A stretch of DNA of 64,000 nt from Globodera rostochiensis (GCA_018350325.1 JAEVLN010000011.1:628823-692822), one strand, 5' to 3'; shown: positions 12,101 to 24,066, counted from the stretch's first letter. The notes: generated by a model from the sequence alone, not told the origin. Program-made: numbers and translations.

Positions 12101-13044
12101 CTTTAAATCACAATACAAATAAATGGTCCAACGAGTAAAACTTGAAAAAGTAACAATTAAAATAGTGTTAATAAATTAAAACTAAAACAAAAATAGAGCA
12201 TATTTAAAGCGTACGATTTAAAATTTATAGAAATTCTTTTAATTTCTAAAACAACAAAGGGAAGCAAGAGTTGCGCATCAGACGCAAGAAAACAATGTTT
12301 GAATTTATAACAAACGATTAAAGAAAGTGTTTACATATATACAATTAAATATAAAATAAAAGTTTAACTTAAAAGACATATAAAGTAATAAAAGTAAAAT
12401 ATTTTACAACAACATAATTTAGATAAATTCTAGAATTATAATAAATGATTAAATTGTCGAATAGAATATAGCCAAATGCAGTCATATTCTTAAAAACTGG
12501 TATTATTTATTTTACAGTTAAAATGTATTGAGCAATCATAAAGAAATTATGTTTTAAAAATATCTACAAATGAACAGCTAGCACTTCCACCGGCACCTTA
12601 AAAACAAAAAATAAATCTTGTCTAAAAGATTTCTTTGAGTTTATAAAAAATCAAATTAAACACCGATGTTTTATAAAATGAAAAAAATAAAAATCGTTTA
12701 TTAATACTTAATAGAATAAAAGTTTTACATTATTAAGCTTTATTTTTTAAATTTTATAAAAACATATACTATCATTAAATCAAGAATGCCGAAGATATTA
12801 ATGATGTAAAAAAATACTAAATATAATATTATTTTAGACGACTGTTTGGAAATGCAATTTTTATTGACTATTATTGACATAAATTTAATTAGCATTAAAT
12901 ATATTTTAGTTTATTTTACAATTAATTTCAAGACAACTTAAATAAATTAATTTATAATACAATTTAAATAATCTTTGCCAAATAAATGACGATCATCTGA
13001 CACGGGTGTAAATATTATTGAACTTTGGTCGGGCGGAAACTTAC

Positions 13045-13064
13045 AAATTGTCTGCCACATGAGT
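13045..13064 (-). CDS. candidate 20-nt microexon (exon 3 of the joined series)
   Basis: Minus strand: CTCCTCTGTTCTATAG (strong pyrimidine acceptor), 20 nt, then GTAAGT (consensus donor). With the one base carried from 13554-13608 it reads H-S-C-G-R-Q-F and ends in phase 0. Two excellent splice signals 20 nt apart in such AT-rich DNA are among the best single pieces of evidence for microexons here. Confidence 0.45.
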
Positions 13065-13553
13065 CTATAGAACAGAGGAGTAATTTTAATTTTGTGGGTA
13101 AAAATTGATTAAAAATTTTAAAATACGGTTTTTCAGAAACGTCATATAATGAATGTTGTTTGTGCAAAATTCATCTAAGAAGCCATAATTGGATCGATAG
13201 AAAACAGGATGCCAGACATAGAAACAAAGTGTGTGCAATTAAAGATGACAAATCAAATCTAAAAATTTTTGCCCAACCTTACTTCAAATTACTCAATAAA
13301 AAATATACATTATCATAAATTAAATTACAAAAAAAAAGAAACAACAAATAATAAAAATGTAAAATGCAAATGATTGAGTAAAAAGAGCAAAACAATCAAT
13401 TTATACTTAATATAAATATTTCATTTAACATTTACATGAATTTATGGTGCTAATGTAAAAATAGGCACTTAAAATAAGTAAAAACCCACTATTTTTAGTA
13501 AAAATAAATCAATTTTTTAGAAATAATTAATAATAATAATAAATTCACCTTAC

Positions 13554-13608
13554 GGCTTTGTCTGGACTTCAAGACGAAGGTGCCGCGATTCCATCGAATT
13601 TGACGGAG
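13554..13608 (-). CDS. candidate 55-nt exon (exon 2 of the joined series)
   Basis: Minus strand: CTATTCATTTACAG (consensus acceptor), 55 nt, then GTAAGG (consensus donor). In phase 0 it reads L-R-Q-I-R-W-N-R-G-T-F-V-L-K-S-R-Q-S with one base left; one other frame is open and one has a stop. The alternative frame fails when joined on to 11743-11810. Confidence 0.45.
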
Positions 13609-13804
13609 CTGTAAATGAATAGTTTTTGTACAGACTGGAAAATAAAACTAATAGACTTAACTATAAGGCAAATTTTCTATATTATTTTGAATCACGCCCG
13701 ATTAGAATTGGTATTAAAGTTATAACTTTCGGAAACTACACATAAATAATTTCATAAAAATATGCTGGAAAAAATTAGAAAATGGAAAAGTGAAGGAGTA
13801 ATGT

Positions 13805-13815
13805 GGGGGGGGGGG
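13805..13815 (+). repeat. G tract (11)
   Basis: Eleven G, then TGGGCC; the nearby CCATATCCCC makes this a local G/C-rich patch in AT-rich DNA. Confidence 0.95.
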
Positions 13816-14300
13816 TGGGCCATATCCCCTACTGTATTAGCGATTTTTTCGTACTTTTCCTGAACATTTACGGTAGTGTATTCTATAAATCTTTTAACTT
13901 TTTCCAATTTAAAAACAAATATCTTAGATGTAATTGACTAGAACAATTTTTATAACAAATCTTGTTCAATACTGTTACTATTTCAAAAAATATTAGTTTA
14001 ACATTGACAAAAAAATAAATAAATTTGAAGAAAAGTGATATACTAATTTAAAATTGACGCGCGGCCTCATTCACTTGCAATGTTGCTTAAGGCCATTAAT
14101 GCCAAAAGGTATAAAGCTTAAATTATCACGTTTATTGCAGTATTTTATTAGTAACTATTAAGTGCTTTGTCCGGTAACGGTATTTTTTAAATACAATTGT
14201 ATTTAATCATTTAGCTTCTTGCTTAATTGGAATTCAAAAGTTTTTGCAAAGGAGGAACTCGAAAAAAAGGATTTTTTATGCAATGCTCTTCCAACTGTAC

Positions 14301-14319
14301 GTTTAATGTGGCAGAGATA
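14301..14319 (-). CDS. candidate 19-nt microexon (exon 1 of the joined series)
   Basis: Minus strand: TTTTTAGTTTTTCAG (strong acceptor), 19 nt, then GTACAG. The last 18 nt read I-S-A-T-L-N and end in phase 0, as the next exon needs. If not spliced at GTACAG, another frame runs open for 37 codons from the acceptor to a TAA near 14210, so it may instead be part of a longer coding block. It has an acceptor, so it is not a plain first exon unless trans-spliced. Confidence 0.35.
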
Positions 14320-14641
14320 CTGAAAAACTAAAAATAAACGTAATATTAATTAAAAACAAAAAGTCCATAAAAGAAAAACGCAATGGGCGGGAATCAAATT
14401 TAAAAAACAATTGGATCGGTAAACTCAAAAAGTTAAGTGAAAATTGCAAAATAAAAATATTTTTAATTAAACTTAATAAAAGAAAACTTTATAAACGACA
14501 CCAACGTCTATGTGGACACATTATAATATTTTAAAACTTTCAAAGACTTTAAAGGCACAATATATACATTATTTTTCCTATTCTCAGTTAATCATACTGT
14601 TACAAAAAATCTTTATAAACACATAACATTGCTTTTCAAAG

Positions 14642-14820
14642 CAAACCCATGCTGGATTTAAAGCACGTTGGCCCATTTCTCAATCGCATTGTTGGTCCTT
14701 GCTTGATCAGAAAGGACAGAGTCATGGTGGTTCCATAAAGGGATTGGAAAAAGCGGTTGATTGGAACTATGATGCACGAGACCCAAAATTTACCGAGACT
14801 CGATACCGAGACTTGACCCC
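14642..14820 (+). CDS. candidate 179-nt exon
   Basis: Plus strand: CATTGCTTTTCAAAG, 179 nt open in phase 0 (59 codons, with the segment G-S-I-K-G-L-E-K-A-V-D-W-N-Y-D-A-R-D-P-K), then GTAAGA, a good donor. It lies right of the skew flip at 14560 and points away from the minus-strand series. Its last 50 bp, with GAGACTCGATACCGAGACTT, also resembles the degenerate CGAGAC-type sequence of some hAT-like elements, so a transposon remnant is the alternative. Confidence 0.35.
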
Positions 14821-15571
14821 GTAAGAAATATCTTGCTTACAATTTTGAATATATAAAATTAATTTTAGAATTTACCACTTGTATTGTTTTACTGTGTCCT
14901 TATTTTTATCCGCAACTTATTCTCGCTGAAACTGGGCATATAATTTATTTATGTTTTCAATAGGTTAGTTAATATTAATTTATTTTTGCATTTGTTTTTT
15001 CTATACTTACTTTAATATATAAACGGTTGCACGATATTTAATTATTTGTTAATTTCCATGTTTTGATCCAATGGCTGAGAAATAGGAATTAATTTTTTAA
15101 ATATGAATTCCCATCAATTTTTTGTTACAATAAACATAGCTTTATTATCCAAAATACCTATATTTGTTTTAGACTAAGTTTTCATTTTTATAGTATTTTT
15201 TTATTTGTTTTGTTTATTTGTTTAGGAATTATTTGTACTTTATTTATTATTAGCCTTTAAGTTTTAACTTTAATTTTGCAATGTTTTGTAATTCAATTAA
15301 TGAAGCTCTTGAATAAAAATGCAAAAGGTATTTCCAAAGAAATAACATTTAAATAAAGAGTTAATAAAATTTTGGTTAGAATTTGCAAGCTACACCAAGT
15401 AGCGCATGAATGTACAATATCCATAAAACCACTTATACAAAATAAAAACTATTTAAAATAGAAAAAAAAGTTTAAAATGTATTACCAGCGGCATATTGTT
15501 TCACAAGAAATTAAAATTAATATTGATTTACAATTTAGTTAAAAATGATTTAATTTGTAAAAAGAAAACAC

Positions 15572-15598
15572 CGCCGATATTATGATGACGAGTGAGTC
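15572..15598 (-). CDS. candidate 27-nt microexon
   Basis: Minus strand: TTAAGGCTTTCAG, 27 nt reading D-S-L-V-I-I-I-S-A, then GTGTTT. Length is a multiple of three and the acceptor is good; the donor is weak. It lies in a locally A-rich block (T-rich on minus). Confidence 0.25.
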
Positions 15599-16295
15599 CT
15601 GAAAGCCTTAATATCCTGCAACCAACATTTTAGAAATCAATCGACAAACTCTTTTTAAATATAATTTAAAAAACAATTAGTTTCTCAGATAACTAAAATT
15701 ATAAATACATTAATCGTAATACAACTATGGTGCTGAAGATTTAAAGTGTAACAATTAAACGTTATGTAAATATATTTAATTAAAACAAAGTAATGGGCAT
15801 ATCAAGCCATTCAAATGTATAAAATTAACAAATAATATATCAAATGACAGTAAAAATTGAAAGTCATATTCAATTTAAACAAAGTAAAAAATAAACTTTT
15901 ATGCACCTAAATTTTAATTACTAAAAGTTTGCTCCAATATATAAAAAGGTTATTGAATCGCAAACAAATCACAAAATCACTAACGAGATCAATTTAGGCA
16001 TTAAAGGAGGCATTCGCGATCCAAAACGGAATTCGATAATTTATTTTATTTTAAATCAAAATGAAGTCAAACGCATAAATGATAGCATTTATTCATCTTA
16101 GATTACATATTATCTAAAATCTTTATAATATTAATATCACACGAAAAAATAATCTAAATATCCAGCGTTAATGATTGTGGTATAATTAAAAATATTTTTC
16201 AAATAAAAATGAGTCAGTCATTAAAGAGTTTAGAGAAATAAAAAATCGATTCAAAAATTATTAAAAAACCGAAGACTTTCTTCCGAAGAACTGAC

Positions 16296-16321
16296 CCCGT
16301 TCTTCGAAGTGACGACCCTGA
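16296..16321 (-). CDS. candidate 26-nt microexon
   Basis: Minus strand: AAATATTGCAAG, 26 nt, then GTCAGT. The frame S-G-S-S-L-R-R-T-G is part of a longer open run (residues ...Y-C-K-S-G-S-S-L-R-R-T-G-S-V-L-R-K-K-V-F). The AT-rich parts of that run look random, so only the GC-rich core is proposed. Confidence 0.25.
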
Positions 16322-16423
16322 CTTGCAATATTTTAATGCAGCAAAATAAACTAATTCTTCATTGGGAAAAAAATCGATACTTAATATTAAATTTAAACTT
16401 ATAAACCACAATTCTAATAAATA

Positions 16424-16550
16424 TTAAGGCGCAGCGCCTTCGACAACAGCCAAGCATGCGGCTTCCGACCTATGATGGCCAGAGATGGCAACCCATGCTC
16501 GGTCTGTCTCCTCTACGGCCATCCTGTGGGCACTTGCGCGTATCCGAGAT
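16424..16550 (-). other. GC-rich island with a 7-bp-stem hairpin and a 32-codon ATG frame
   Basis: About 120 bp far richer in G+C than anything near it. One end is the perfect hairpin AAGGCGC-A-GCGCCTT (16426-16440). On the minus strand an ATG at 16522 starts a 32-codon frame, M-A-V-E-E-T-D-R-A-W-V-A-I-S-G-H-H-R-S-E and so on, to a TAA at 16424. The + strand is also open. Could be an exon, a transposon scrap or a structured RNA; I cannot decide. Confidence 0.3.
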
Positions 16551-17240
16551 TTAATTTTATTTTTTACTAAATAAATACATTTACCTCATACGCAAAAATT
16601 TTAAAAGTGTTAAAAATTTAAATAATTAAAATTAAAGAAAAACGACTATAAAAAAAGCAAAGTAATTTTAAAAAAAAATCAGGTTAGCTGAATAAAAAAT
16701 ACTAAGCTGCGGTATATTAATATTTTATTAAATATATTAAAAAGTTTAATATTACAATAACATTAATAAAGCTATTTAAAGTGTAGAGTTAATGAAAAGT
16801 TCTTTTAGTGATTTTTATATATTTTGCATATTATCCAATAAAATAAATTATTAAATTTAAGTAATTTAGTTTTATTTTTTAAATTATATAACGTGAATAG
16901 GAATTTTTCTAATTTAAAAATTATCCTGGGTTATGAATTCAATATATAAACTTTCATTTTTGGTTGCGTGTAACTTCTTTGGAAAATATTTGGTTTTTTT
17001 ATAATTATTTAGTTTATTGACTTGAATTCATAAAATTAATTTCATTATGCAAGTCAATAAAATCATGCCGGAACTCCCTTTATCCGGGTTCTTTTAGATG
17101 CGCTTCGGTGCTGAAATTTGAAATTTCGTAAAGCATTATTTATTTAAATATTCTTTGATATTTTGAACTTTAGGATTTAAACAATTAAGGAAATTTTTCT
17201 TCTTCTCAAAGAAATTATTATTTTTATTAAAATAATTTAG

Positions 17241-17338
17241 CACTGTTTTGATCCTGACTTATGCTCATGTCCATGTTTTGAGTTGACGCTCTTCGTGTTG
17301 TGGTTGCCGAACGATCCTTTTTTTTTTGGTAATCACGG
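17241..17338 (+). CDS. candidate 98-nt exon
   Basis: Plus strand: AAAATAATTTAG, 98 nt, then GTAATC. The phase-0 frame H-C-F-D-P-D-L-C-S-C-P-C-F-E-L-T-L-F-V-L is open and cysteine-rich at the start. It continues open past the donor for about 20 codons. It lies in the T-rich block at 16.8-19.5 kb. Confidence 0.3.
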
Positions 17339-17851
17339 TTACAAGATAACATCTTTAGACCATTCTTACAGTTTACGATAAATAATTGCTAAAATTTAGT
17401 TTTTATTATTACATAGTTAAATTTGTCATAAAACTATCCAGTAAATAAAATGATTTCATTTTTTCATTCAATTCTATTTTGGTTTTCATTTGGCCTCTCT
17501 TTTGTCATCAATAGATATTAATACTTTATGTTTAATTTATTTAATTTAAATGTTATTGTTAGCTTCAATATCGACTTATTTAACAATTTTTTAATAAATA
17601 TTTATTGCTTTTTCTTAAATTTGTATTTCATTTTAACTTTTAATGACCTTTGGCAGCCGCACATTGTAGCGCGGAAAAGCCTTCAAATTTAAATTTTAAA
17701 AGTAAAGAATTAAAAATATTTGATTTATAAAGTGCCAGCAAAATTCTTTAAACGGCATTTTCTGCTCATTTCCCTCACAGTCACTTCGTGTACTCTTATC
17801 TGTTTTTTTAGATTTTTTTTTAAATTTTTTCTCTTTTATCGTTATCAATAA

Positions 17852-17992
17852 GTTAAGAAACGTTGCGATGTGTGGCAACGTAAATGGGCTCCATCCATCT
17901 GCAGCATTAAAACGTGCATTTGTGTGGTTGTTAAAGTTACCAATGGTGAATTAGTAATTTTGTTTAGCTTAAAAATAATCAGCAAGCTGTAA
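17852..17992 (+). CDS. 46-codon open frame, possible exon(s)
   Basis: Open from just after a TAA to the next TAA without an ATG start, including K-R-C-D-V-W-Q-R-K-W-A-P-S-I-C-S-I-K. Possible splice signals inside it are GTAAAT after 17880, CATCTGCAG before 17906 and GTGAAT near 17947, so it may be two small exons. The opposite strand is also open for 60 codons from an ATG at 17878. Strand uncertain. Confidence 0.2.
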   Translation, partial: VKKRCDVWQRKWAPSICSIKTCICVVVKVTNGELVILFSLKIISKL

Positions 17993-18309
17993 AATCTAGT
18001 AAGTTAAATTTAATTTGATAATGTATTTTATGCTGGCTGATGTATTAATAGTTTTTAACAAAATTTGTTGAGTTAAAATATTTTAATTATAATATAACAG
18101 TAATAAGATATTTTTAATTATAATATAACAGTAATCTAAATACGTTCTTATTAAAAATAATTTCAATCAAAGCCTTTTTTGATTATTAATTTTTTTAAGT
18201 GTTTAGCATCTATGCAATAATTACTTCAATATCGGGCAGGTGCGACCGACCATATCGTTTGTCATCCCAAGTGTTTGTCGTTTAATAAATACCCATGATT
18301 TTTTAAATT

Positions 18310-18868
18310 TTAATGCCAGACTACGTGAAGCAATTTAGATTTTTTCAATGTGTAATTACTATTTATTATTTATTTATTTAAATGTTTAAAAAATTTTCAC
18401 CAAAGTGTTTTTTTCAAATGAACCTTTAATGAATTTGTATTTAATTTTTAATTCCTTTCATCATGCATTGAACCCCTTATTCTTTCTTAAGTGGATTGCC
18501 AGTTTTAAGTTGGATTTTTTCAATGTGTAAATTACTATTTATTATTTATTTATTTAAATGTTTTAAATTCCGGATGTTAACCATTGTGGAGACTTTTTTG
18601 TACAACATTGTTTGTTTTATTATTTATTTAATTTATCTAAAGTCGCATAAATGAAAATTTCTTAAGTGAGAAAAATAACAATTGTTAATATTTTTAATGA
18701 ATTATTTATTACGAACCGTCTGTCAAAATTTACATTTATTTAAATACAAATTATTTACTTTTCTCTTCGCTTATTTAAATTTATTTTTGAGATTTTAGAG
18801 TAATATTCAAGTCTTTTATTATTCCAAACCAATTAATGAGTTATTTATTTTTTTGCCGATATCTAATT
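18310..18868 (-). repeat. inverted repeat 1, right arm
   Basis: Reverse-complement partner of 2308-2690. It is longer because a segment is bounded by two near-identical copies of a ~47-bp block (18338-18384 and 18512-18560); the left arm has this block once. Several small indels and substitutions separate the arms, so it is older than the 2-kb pair at 4725/25795. Confidence 0.9.
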
Positions 18869-21800
18869 TTTTGCCCATTTTTAATAAATATTTTAAAAAT
18901 CAGCTTTTTATGCTGCTTCTAATTATTTATGAATTTTGCGGCGGCGTCCGTACCGAGGCAGTAGTTGAAATTTTACTTTTATCTTCCTTGATATATTTAA
19001 TTTTTTACATTTAATTTTAAAAATTTAAATGTTCAACCGCTCAAATTTAAGATGCTTAAAATTGATTTTCTTTATTGGTAAATTCGCCCGAAAAACTTTT
19101 TCCTCTTTGTTATCAACTCACACCAATCGAAGCTGTCTTTGATTCACAATTTATGATCACCTTGATTCACAACTTAAGTCTAATCATAATGGATAGATAG
19201 TATTTGAAATCATTTGTCTGTCGTTCAGCCGGCACAATACCTCGTACGTGTCTTGCATAGAGCGGCGTAATTCACGTATAAATCGTTTTTTGTTTATAGT
19301 ATTATTCTTTAATTATCATTTTATTTTAAATTGATGTAATTAACCAATATTAGTTCGCGTCAAAAATTACATAGTTTTATATTTGATCCCTTTTTGATTT
19401 TATAGTGTATTTTGTGACAAAACATGTCTCAGTTTCATAAGATTTTGCGCTAAATCTTTTTAAATTTAATTTGTAATATGTCGAGTCAAATTTGTTTACT
19501 TAAATATCTGTTCAGAACGATTCACGTCGCAAACTAAAAAATTATAAAGAATTTGAATAAGGAGAAGAAAGATTAAATTGTAGGTCGAAAATGAATGAAT
19601 TAAAAATATCAAATCGATGAAAAATTACTAAACAAAAACTTTGAGAGGTTGGCAAGCAAGTTGACATCTATAAAATACTATTTTCCTATATGATCAAAAT
19701 GATATTTAGAAAATAAATAAAAATGAGTATATAGCGAGATAAATGCAAAAACTAAACTACCAAAATGTTAAAGCGAAAGAATCCATATAAAAGCCATTAG
19801 GTTTCCGACAATTTCAGGTCACTTAGATAATATTGAATGTTTATAAAATATACATTTGTGCAATTGCTACCGGTTCGTCTAAAGCGGTTCTTCCTTCTTG
19901 TTCGGCATTACGATGTATAAAAAAAAAAATTCATTCTACGTACCCCACGCCAATAGCTCTATTAATCAGGATCATTAGTTCAATCTCCTCTGTTTAAATG
20001 CTATTATTATTCAATCTATACTAAAATTATTTAGGGCGCGGTTGCGATCCAGAGAAAAATTTTTTTGTTGGTTTAATAGCTTTTCTAAAATGCAGTTTAC
20101 TTAGATATTTTAAATAAATATTTATCAAATAAAATAAAATTCCATTGCACACGTATTGTATGTAATAATATGTAAATTTTAATTTTCATACAATTTTTGA
20201 TATTTTTTAGTTATTTAAATATTGATGTGATAATTTTTTTTTGTCATCATTGTTAAAAATTAATTTATTTACAAAGAAAACAATGCATTTCTCGCTAGAT
20301 TTCCATATCGCGTTTGCCTTGATCACACCCAATGGAATTTGTCTTGAAATGTTTTTTTTTAACATTATATCGCTTTAGATAACTATTGCAATTAGAAATT
20401 TAAGATAAAATTGCTTAATAAATAATGCTAATCAAAAACCAACTATCAATTTCATCATTGCCCAAATGGTCTTAAATAAAATACAACATTCGCCAAAACG
20501 TACAAGAGCCGAGCCTTAATAATCTAAAGATACAAGATAACTAAAAATTAATTTATTTCTTATTTAACAAAATTTAAATATGAAATGCTCTAAAAATAAA
20601 AATTAAAACAATAGATCTGTGAGCATAAATTAATTTGCGTTTAAATTGTAATTAATTTTAAAAATATGTATTGAGAAACAGTTATTTAAAACATTTTCTA
20701 AATAAATAAACTGAAAAAGATACGTCAATTAATACACAACTGAACTATTAAATTAATTTAAAAAGTAAATATTAAAATTTATTTTAATAAATAGAAAAAA
20801 TACTATAAAAAATTTAAAAAATGCAAATATTTAATAATTAAAAGGTAAAATCATTCATGATAATTGTTTGCTATACTGAATATCTTCGAGTTGATTAAAT
20901 GCTCTAAGAAAAATTTAAAAAATAAATCTGTGAGTATAAATGAATGGCGTCAAAATTGGCTTAAGTATTTACGTTAAACAAAAATATTGACAATTCAAAA
21001 AAATTTGTTGAATAAAAGGATTAAACAAGAATTATTAATAAATGCATATTTTTAAAACAATAAATAACGATTGGATAATCTATTTGGTAAGTTCGGAGTT
21101 TCCAAAATTAATGATAAATTCTTCTTTTAACGCTTAAGCTACAAAGTCATTACTAATTGTCTCCAGACAAATTTCGAGCTACACGATATCGGCTTCATCT
21201 ACTGCGACGTAAACGCGTATCGGTGCAATATATTATGATTTTTTACAAATGCGGTAAAATTTATTTATGCTTAATTAAACAATTTTTTCTTCAAAAACAA
21301 AATCAATTACTTTAAAAATAAACTTAAACTTTAAATAATTGTAAAGATTTTTGAAAACTATTAAAGAATTCGCGCTTATTCTGGATGTAATTCAAGAAAT
21401 CATAATTATGTAATACAAAATAAAAATATATAACATGACATAATTTGAAAAACTGAAAATCTTACTCACAAAAGCACAATTAATTTAATTTATTTAGTAA
21501 TAGAATAAATTATGCTAACTTACGTCAAAGTGTATATTGTTTTAAACAATTTTTTTTTGTTCAAACAAAATTCTTTTACATTATAAATGAACTTAATTTA
21601 AAATAATTGTTTTCATTTGATTAACGTAATTCTTTTTAAAAAATCTAAAACCGATCAACTGTATAAATATATGTGTAATACAATATTATCATGAACAATA
21701 ATTTGAAAATAAATCTCTTAGATGACAATTTTAAAATATCTCATCAAAACAATTATTTGTTTTTTAGAAAGTAAAAATAATAAATTTCTGTCAAATAAAG

Positions 21801-23198
21801 TGCGTGAATTAAACTAAACTATAAAAGCATGTTATTATTTATTGCATCGTGAATTGAATTTCTAATTTAATACACTGAATTTAACGGATAAATTAAACTA
21901 AATATTAACCAAAAAAATTTGTTCTGATTCAAAAAATTTATTATAATGTTTATTGCCAATTTCATTAGAAAAAAATATGAAATACTGCTTAAAATCAAGT
22001 CTTGCTATTTTTTTAGTTCTTCTCTTCAAAATCACAATAAATTGGCCTATTAAAAAATAAAAGTAAATTTAAATTCGAACAGGCCGTTAATATTTTTTTC
22101 CGATTAACTTTCATATAATTAAATGTTTTTACTTTTTAATATTGTTGATAAACATTTATTGTTGATTTTTTGCCAAGTATCTGCATAAAAATTTGAACAG
22201 AATTTCTGGATTGAATTTAATATTTTTTTATTATTTGTATTTTAAAATAAGTTACAGTTAAAAGTTAAGGCATTGACTAGCAAAGATAGCGAACTAAAAA
22301 TTGGCATGGCGTGCTCGTCCCAAGCAAGATTAATTATTCAGACTTAAACTACAAGGATTAAGATTTTACAAATTTAAAAACCTTTTAATCCATATTATAA
22401 TCAAAAATTATTCAAGCGTAAGAACTATACAAATCCAAAATATCAAATGTTTTTAACATCAACGTGATGCTAACTATCCGAACTAAAATAAAATAAACGG
22501 GCACAATATTCTGGAACAAAAAAGCTTTTACTGATAAATTAAACTTTAAAAAACCATCATTAATTTGCTAATTTTTCATGCTATAAAATTAACAAACACA
22601 ATTGTTTATCCATAACGTTAGAAAATTAGAGGTATGTTCATGAAAAACTTTTATTTTTTTGAACATAAAATATTTTTTAATGTCAATAATATTTTATTTA
22701 TTTACTTGTTTTTAACTTCTCATCGGGCTCATAAAATTATATTTTCCTTTAACAAAATAAAGTTTACAAATCAAGAGTATTATTAATTCATTTAAAAAAT
22801 TAGCTGCTTATTTAATTTTTGGTCACAAAATTTAATAGCTAATATAAATGATGAAATATTATGCTACCATTTATTGTTTAATTTTTGGTTTTCACACATA
22901 ATAAAAAAGTTTTTCAAATCGATCTAAATTAGTAAGTAAATTTTAATTATTTTATGCACCGCTATATTTTTAAATATTTTTACTACATCTCGAGGGTGTT
23001 CGTTTTGTTTTTTGTTTTAGTACCGGGTGTGCATTTATTAATTTAATTAGGTACAAAACCATTGTAAATATTATTAGAAAGTTCCATATATATTTAGGAA
23101 ATTCTTGGTTTATTGAAATTAAGTATAATTTTAATGAAATTAGAAAGAAATCTGTTTTTTAAATGACGTCGAATATATAGTAGATTTTTACTTTTTGA

Positions 23199-23399
23199 GG
23201 ACCCGATGATAAATCTGAACATTACAATAATTTGACGCAAAGTAATCTCGGCGTTCTTGCTGCTCTGCTCTATCGATCACAACAGCCGCCTGGCTGCTAT
23301 CACTATAGAAAACATCTAAAAGCTGGGATTGATGAAATTAAGTTATTTAATATTTTCTTTTTTACTGCAAAAATATTTAAATGTTTAACATATTTTTAA
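23199..23399 (+). CDS. 66-codon open frame without ATG, probable exon
   Basis: Open from after a TGA to a TAA, which is unusual in DNA this AT-rich. Middle residues read N-L-T-Q-S-N-L-G-V-L-A-A-L-L-Y-R-S-Q-Q-P, then P-G-C-Y-H-Y-R-K-H-L-K-A-G-I-D-E-I-K. A T-rich tract ending TTTTTGAG supplies an acceptor at 23199-23200. It is on + in a T-rich domain, as expected. The C-Y-H-Y cluster is notable but no family is recognised. The last ~20 codons look like AT-rich non-coding sequence. Confidence 0.4.
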   Translation, partial: GPDDKSEHYNNLTQSNLGVLAALLYRSQQPPGCYHYRKHLKAGIDEIKLFNIFFFTAKIFKCLTYF

Positions 23400-23540
23400 T
23401 TTGCCGCATTTTTAAAAGTAATTAACGATTCCACATTCCGTAAAACCCCGTACGGACCCCGGCCCGTGTCCGATCTCTAATTTACACTAATTAAATGGGG
23501 TTAAGGAAAAATTTCTTTTAGTATATTAGTTTTTGACTAG

Positions 23541-23726
23541 ACAAAAAGTTACTCAGTTACACGTTTTGTATGTCCTCTCCCCAGAGGTTTTGTCTTGGCC
23601 GCAATCCTGGTGAAGTCCTGGCGGTATATCTTGGAGTTCTTCATGCCGAAATTAACTTTTATGCGTTTTATTATTTTATCTTGTTTGTTTTGTATTTATT
23701 CGAGCAATTTTAGTTTAATTTTTTAA
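23541..23726 (+). CDS. 61-codon open frame with strong internal acceptor
   Basis: Open from after a TAG to a TAA. TATGTCCTCTCCCCAG, ending at 23584, is the strongest pyrimidine acceptor in this part. Following residues are G-F-V-L-A-A-I-L-V-K-S-W-R-Y-I-L-E-F-F-M; a donor GTGAAG at 23610 would give a 25-nt exon (23585-23609). The minus strand of the same patch is also open, so direction rests on the acceptor and local skew. Confidence 0.35.
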   Translation, partial: TKSYSVTRFVCPLPRGFVLAAILVKSWRYILEFFMPKLTFMRFIILSCLFCIYSSNFSLIF

Positions 23727-23865
23727 AAATAATTATACGTTTTTTATATTAATTTTGCATTTTATTAAAATATAAGGTGGCTTTAAAAATTTTCATTTTT
23801 ACTAAGTTGATTTTTTATTAACATTAATATTTATATTATTTTATTTTTCCTTGAACTGATCGGAG

Positions 23866-23884
23866 AGTTTGACATCTACGGAAG
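23866..23884 (+). CDS. candidate 19-nt microexon
   Basis: Plus strand: CTGATCGGAG, 19 nt, then GTATAC. Reads F-D-I-Y-G when two bases are carried in. Good donor, weak acceptor. Confidence 0.25.
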
Positions 23885-24066
23885 GTATACAACGCTCTTC
23901 ATTTAAATTTTGATTGATATTTTTATTATTAATTTCATTCAATAAAATTTCTTGGAGGTTTCACTCATTTTTATAAATTCTTATAATCTTTAAAATGGTT
24001 TATGCACAATTATTTATTCTTTGAAGGGTTAAAAAAATAATTTGTTTAGTTTTTTCATCTCCTCAG

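Larger units (their letters stand above)
1..14560. other. A-rich (+ strand) gene-poor domain with scattered GC islands
   Basis: The + strand is strongly A-over-T throughout, so the minus strand is T-rich. No conventional ORF is convincing. Content consists of candidate minus-strand microexons (listed separately), the left arms of two inverted repeats, a direct repeat at 2915/3535, G tracts at 5724 and 13805, and otherwise featureless AT-rich sequence. Stretches such as 3620-4700 and 7400-8500 show nothing I can name. Skew flips near 14560. Confidence 0.7.
14560..22640. other. Mixed-skew domain with islands on both strands
   Basis: A/T skew alternates: T-rich on + at about 14560-15300, A-rich to about 16800, T-rich to about 19480, then mixed but mostly A-rich. 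Candidate exons follow the T-rich strand. The right arm of inverted repeat 1 sits at 18310. A short tandem duplication of about 25 bp lies near 18079-18130. From 20100 to 22250 I see only AT-rich sequence plus small unassigned GC blips (for example 21165-21230). Confidence 0.6.
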
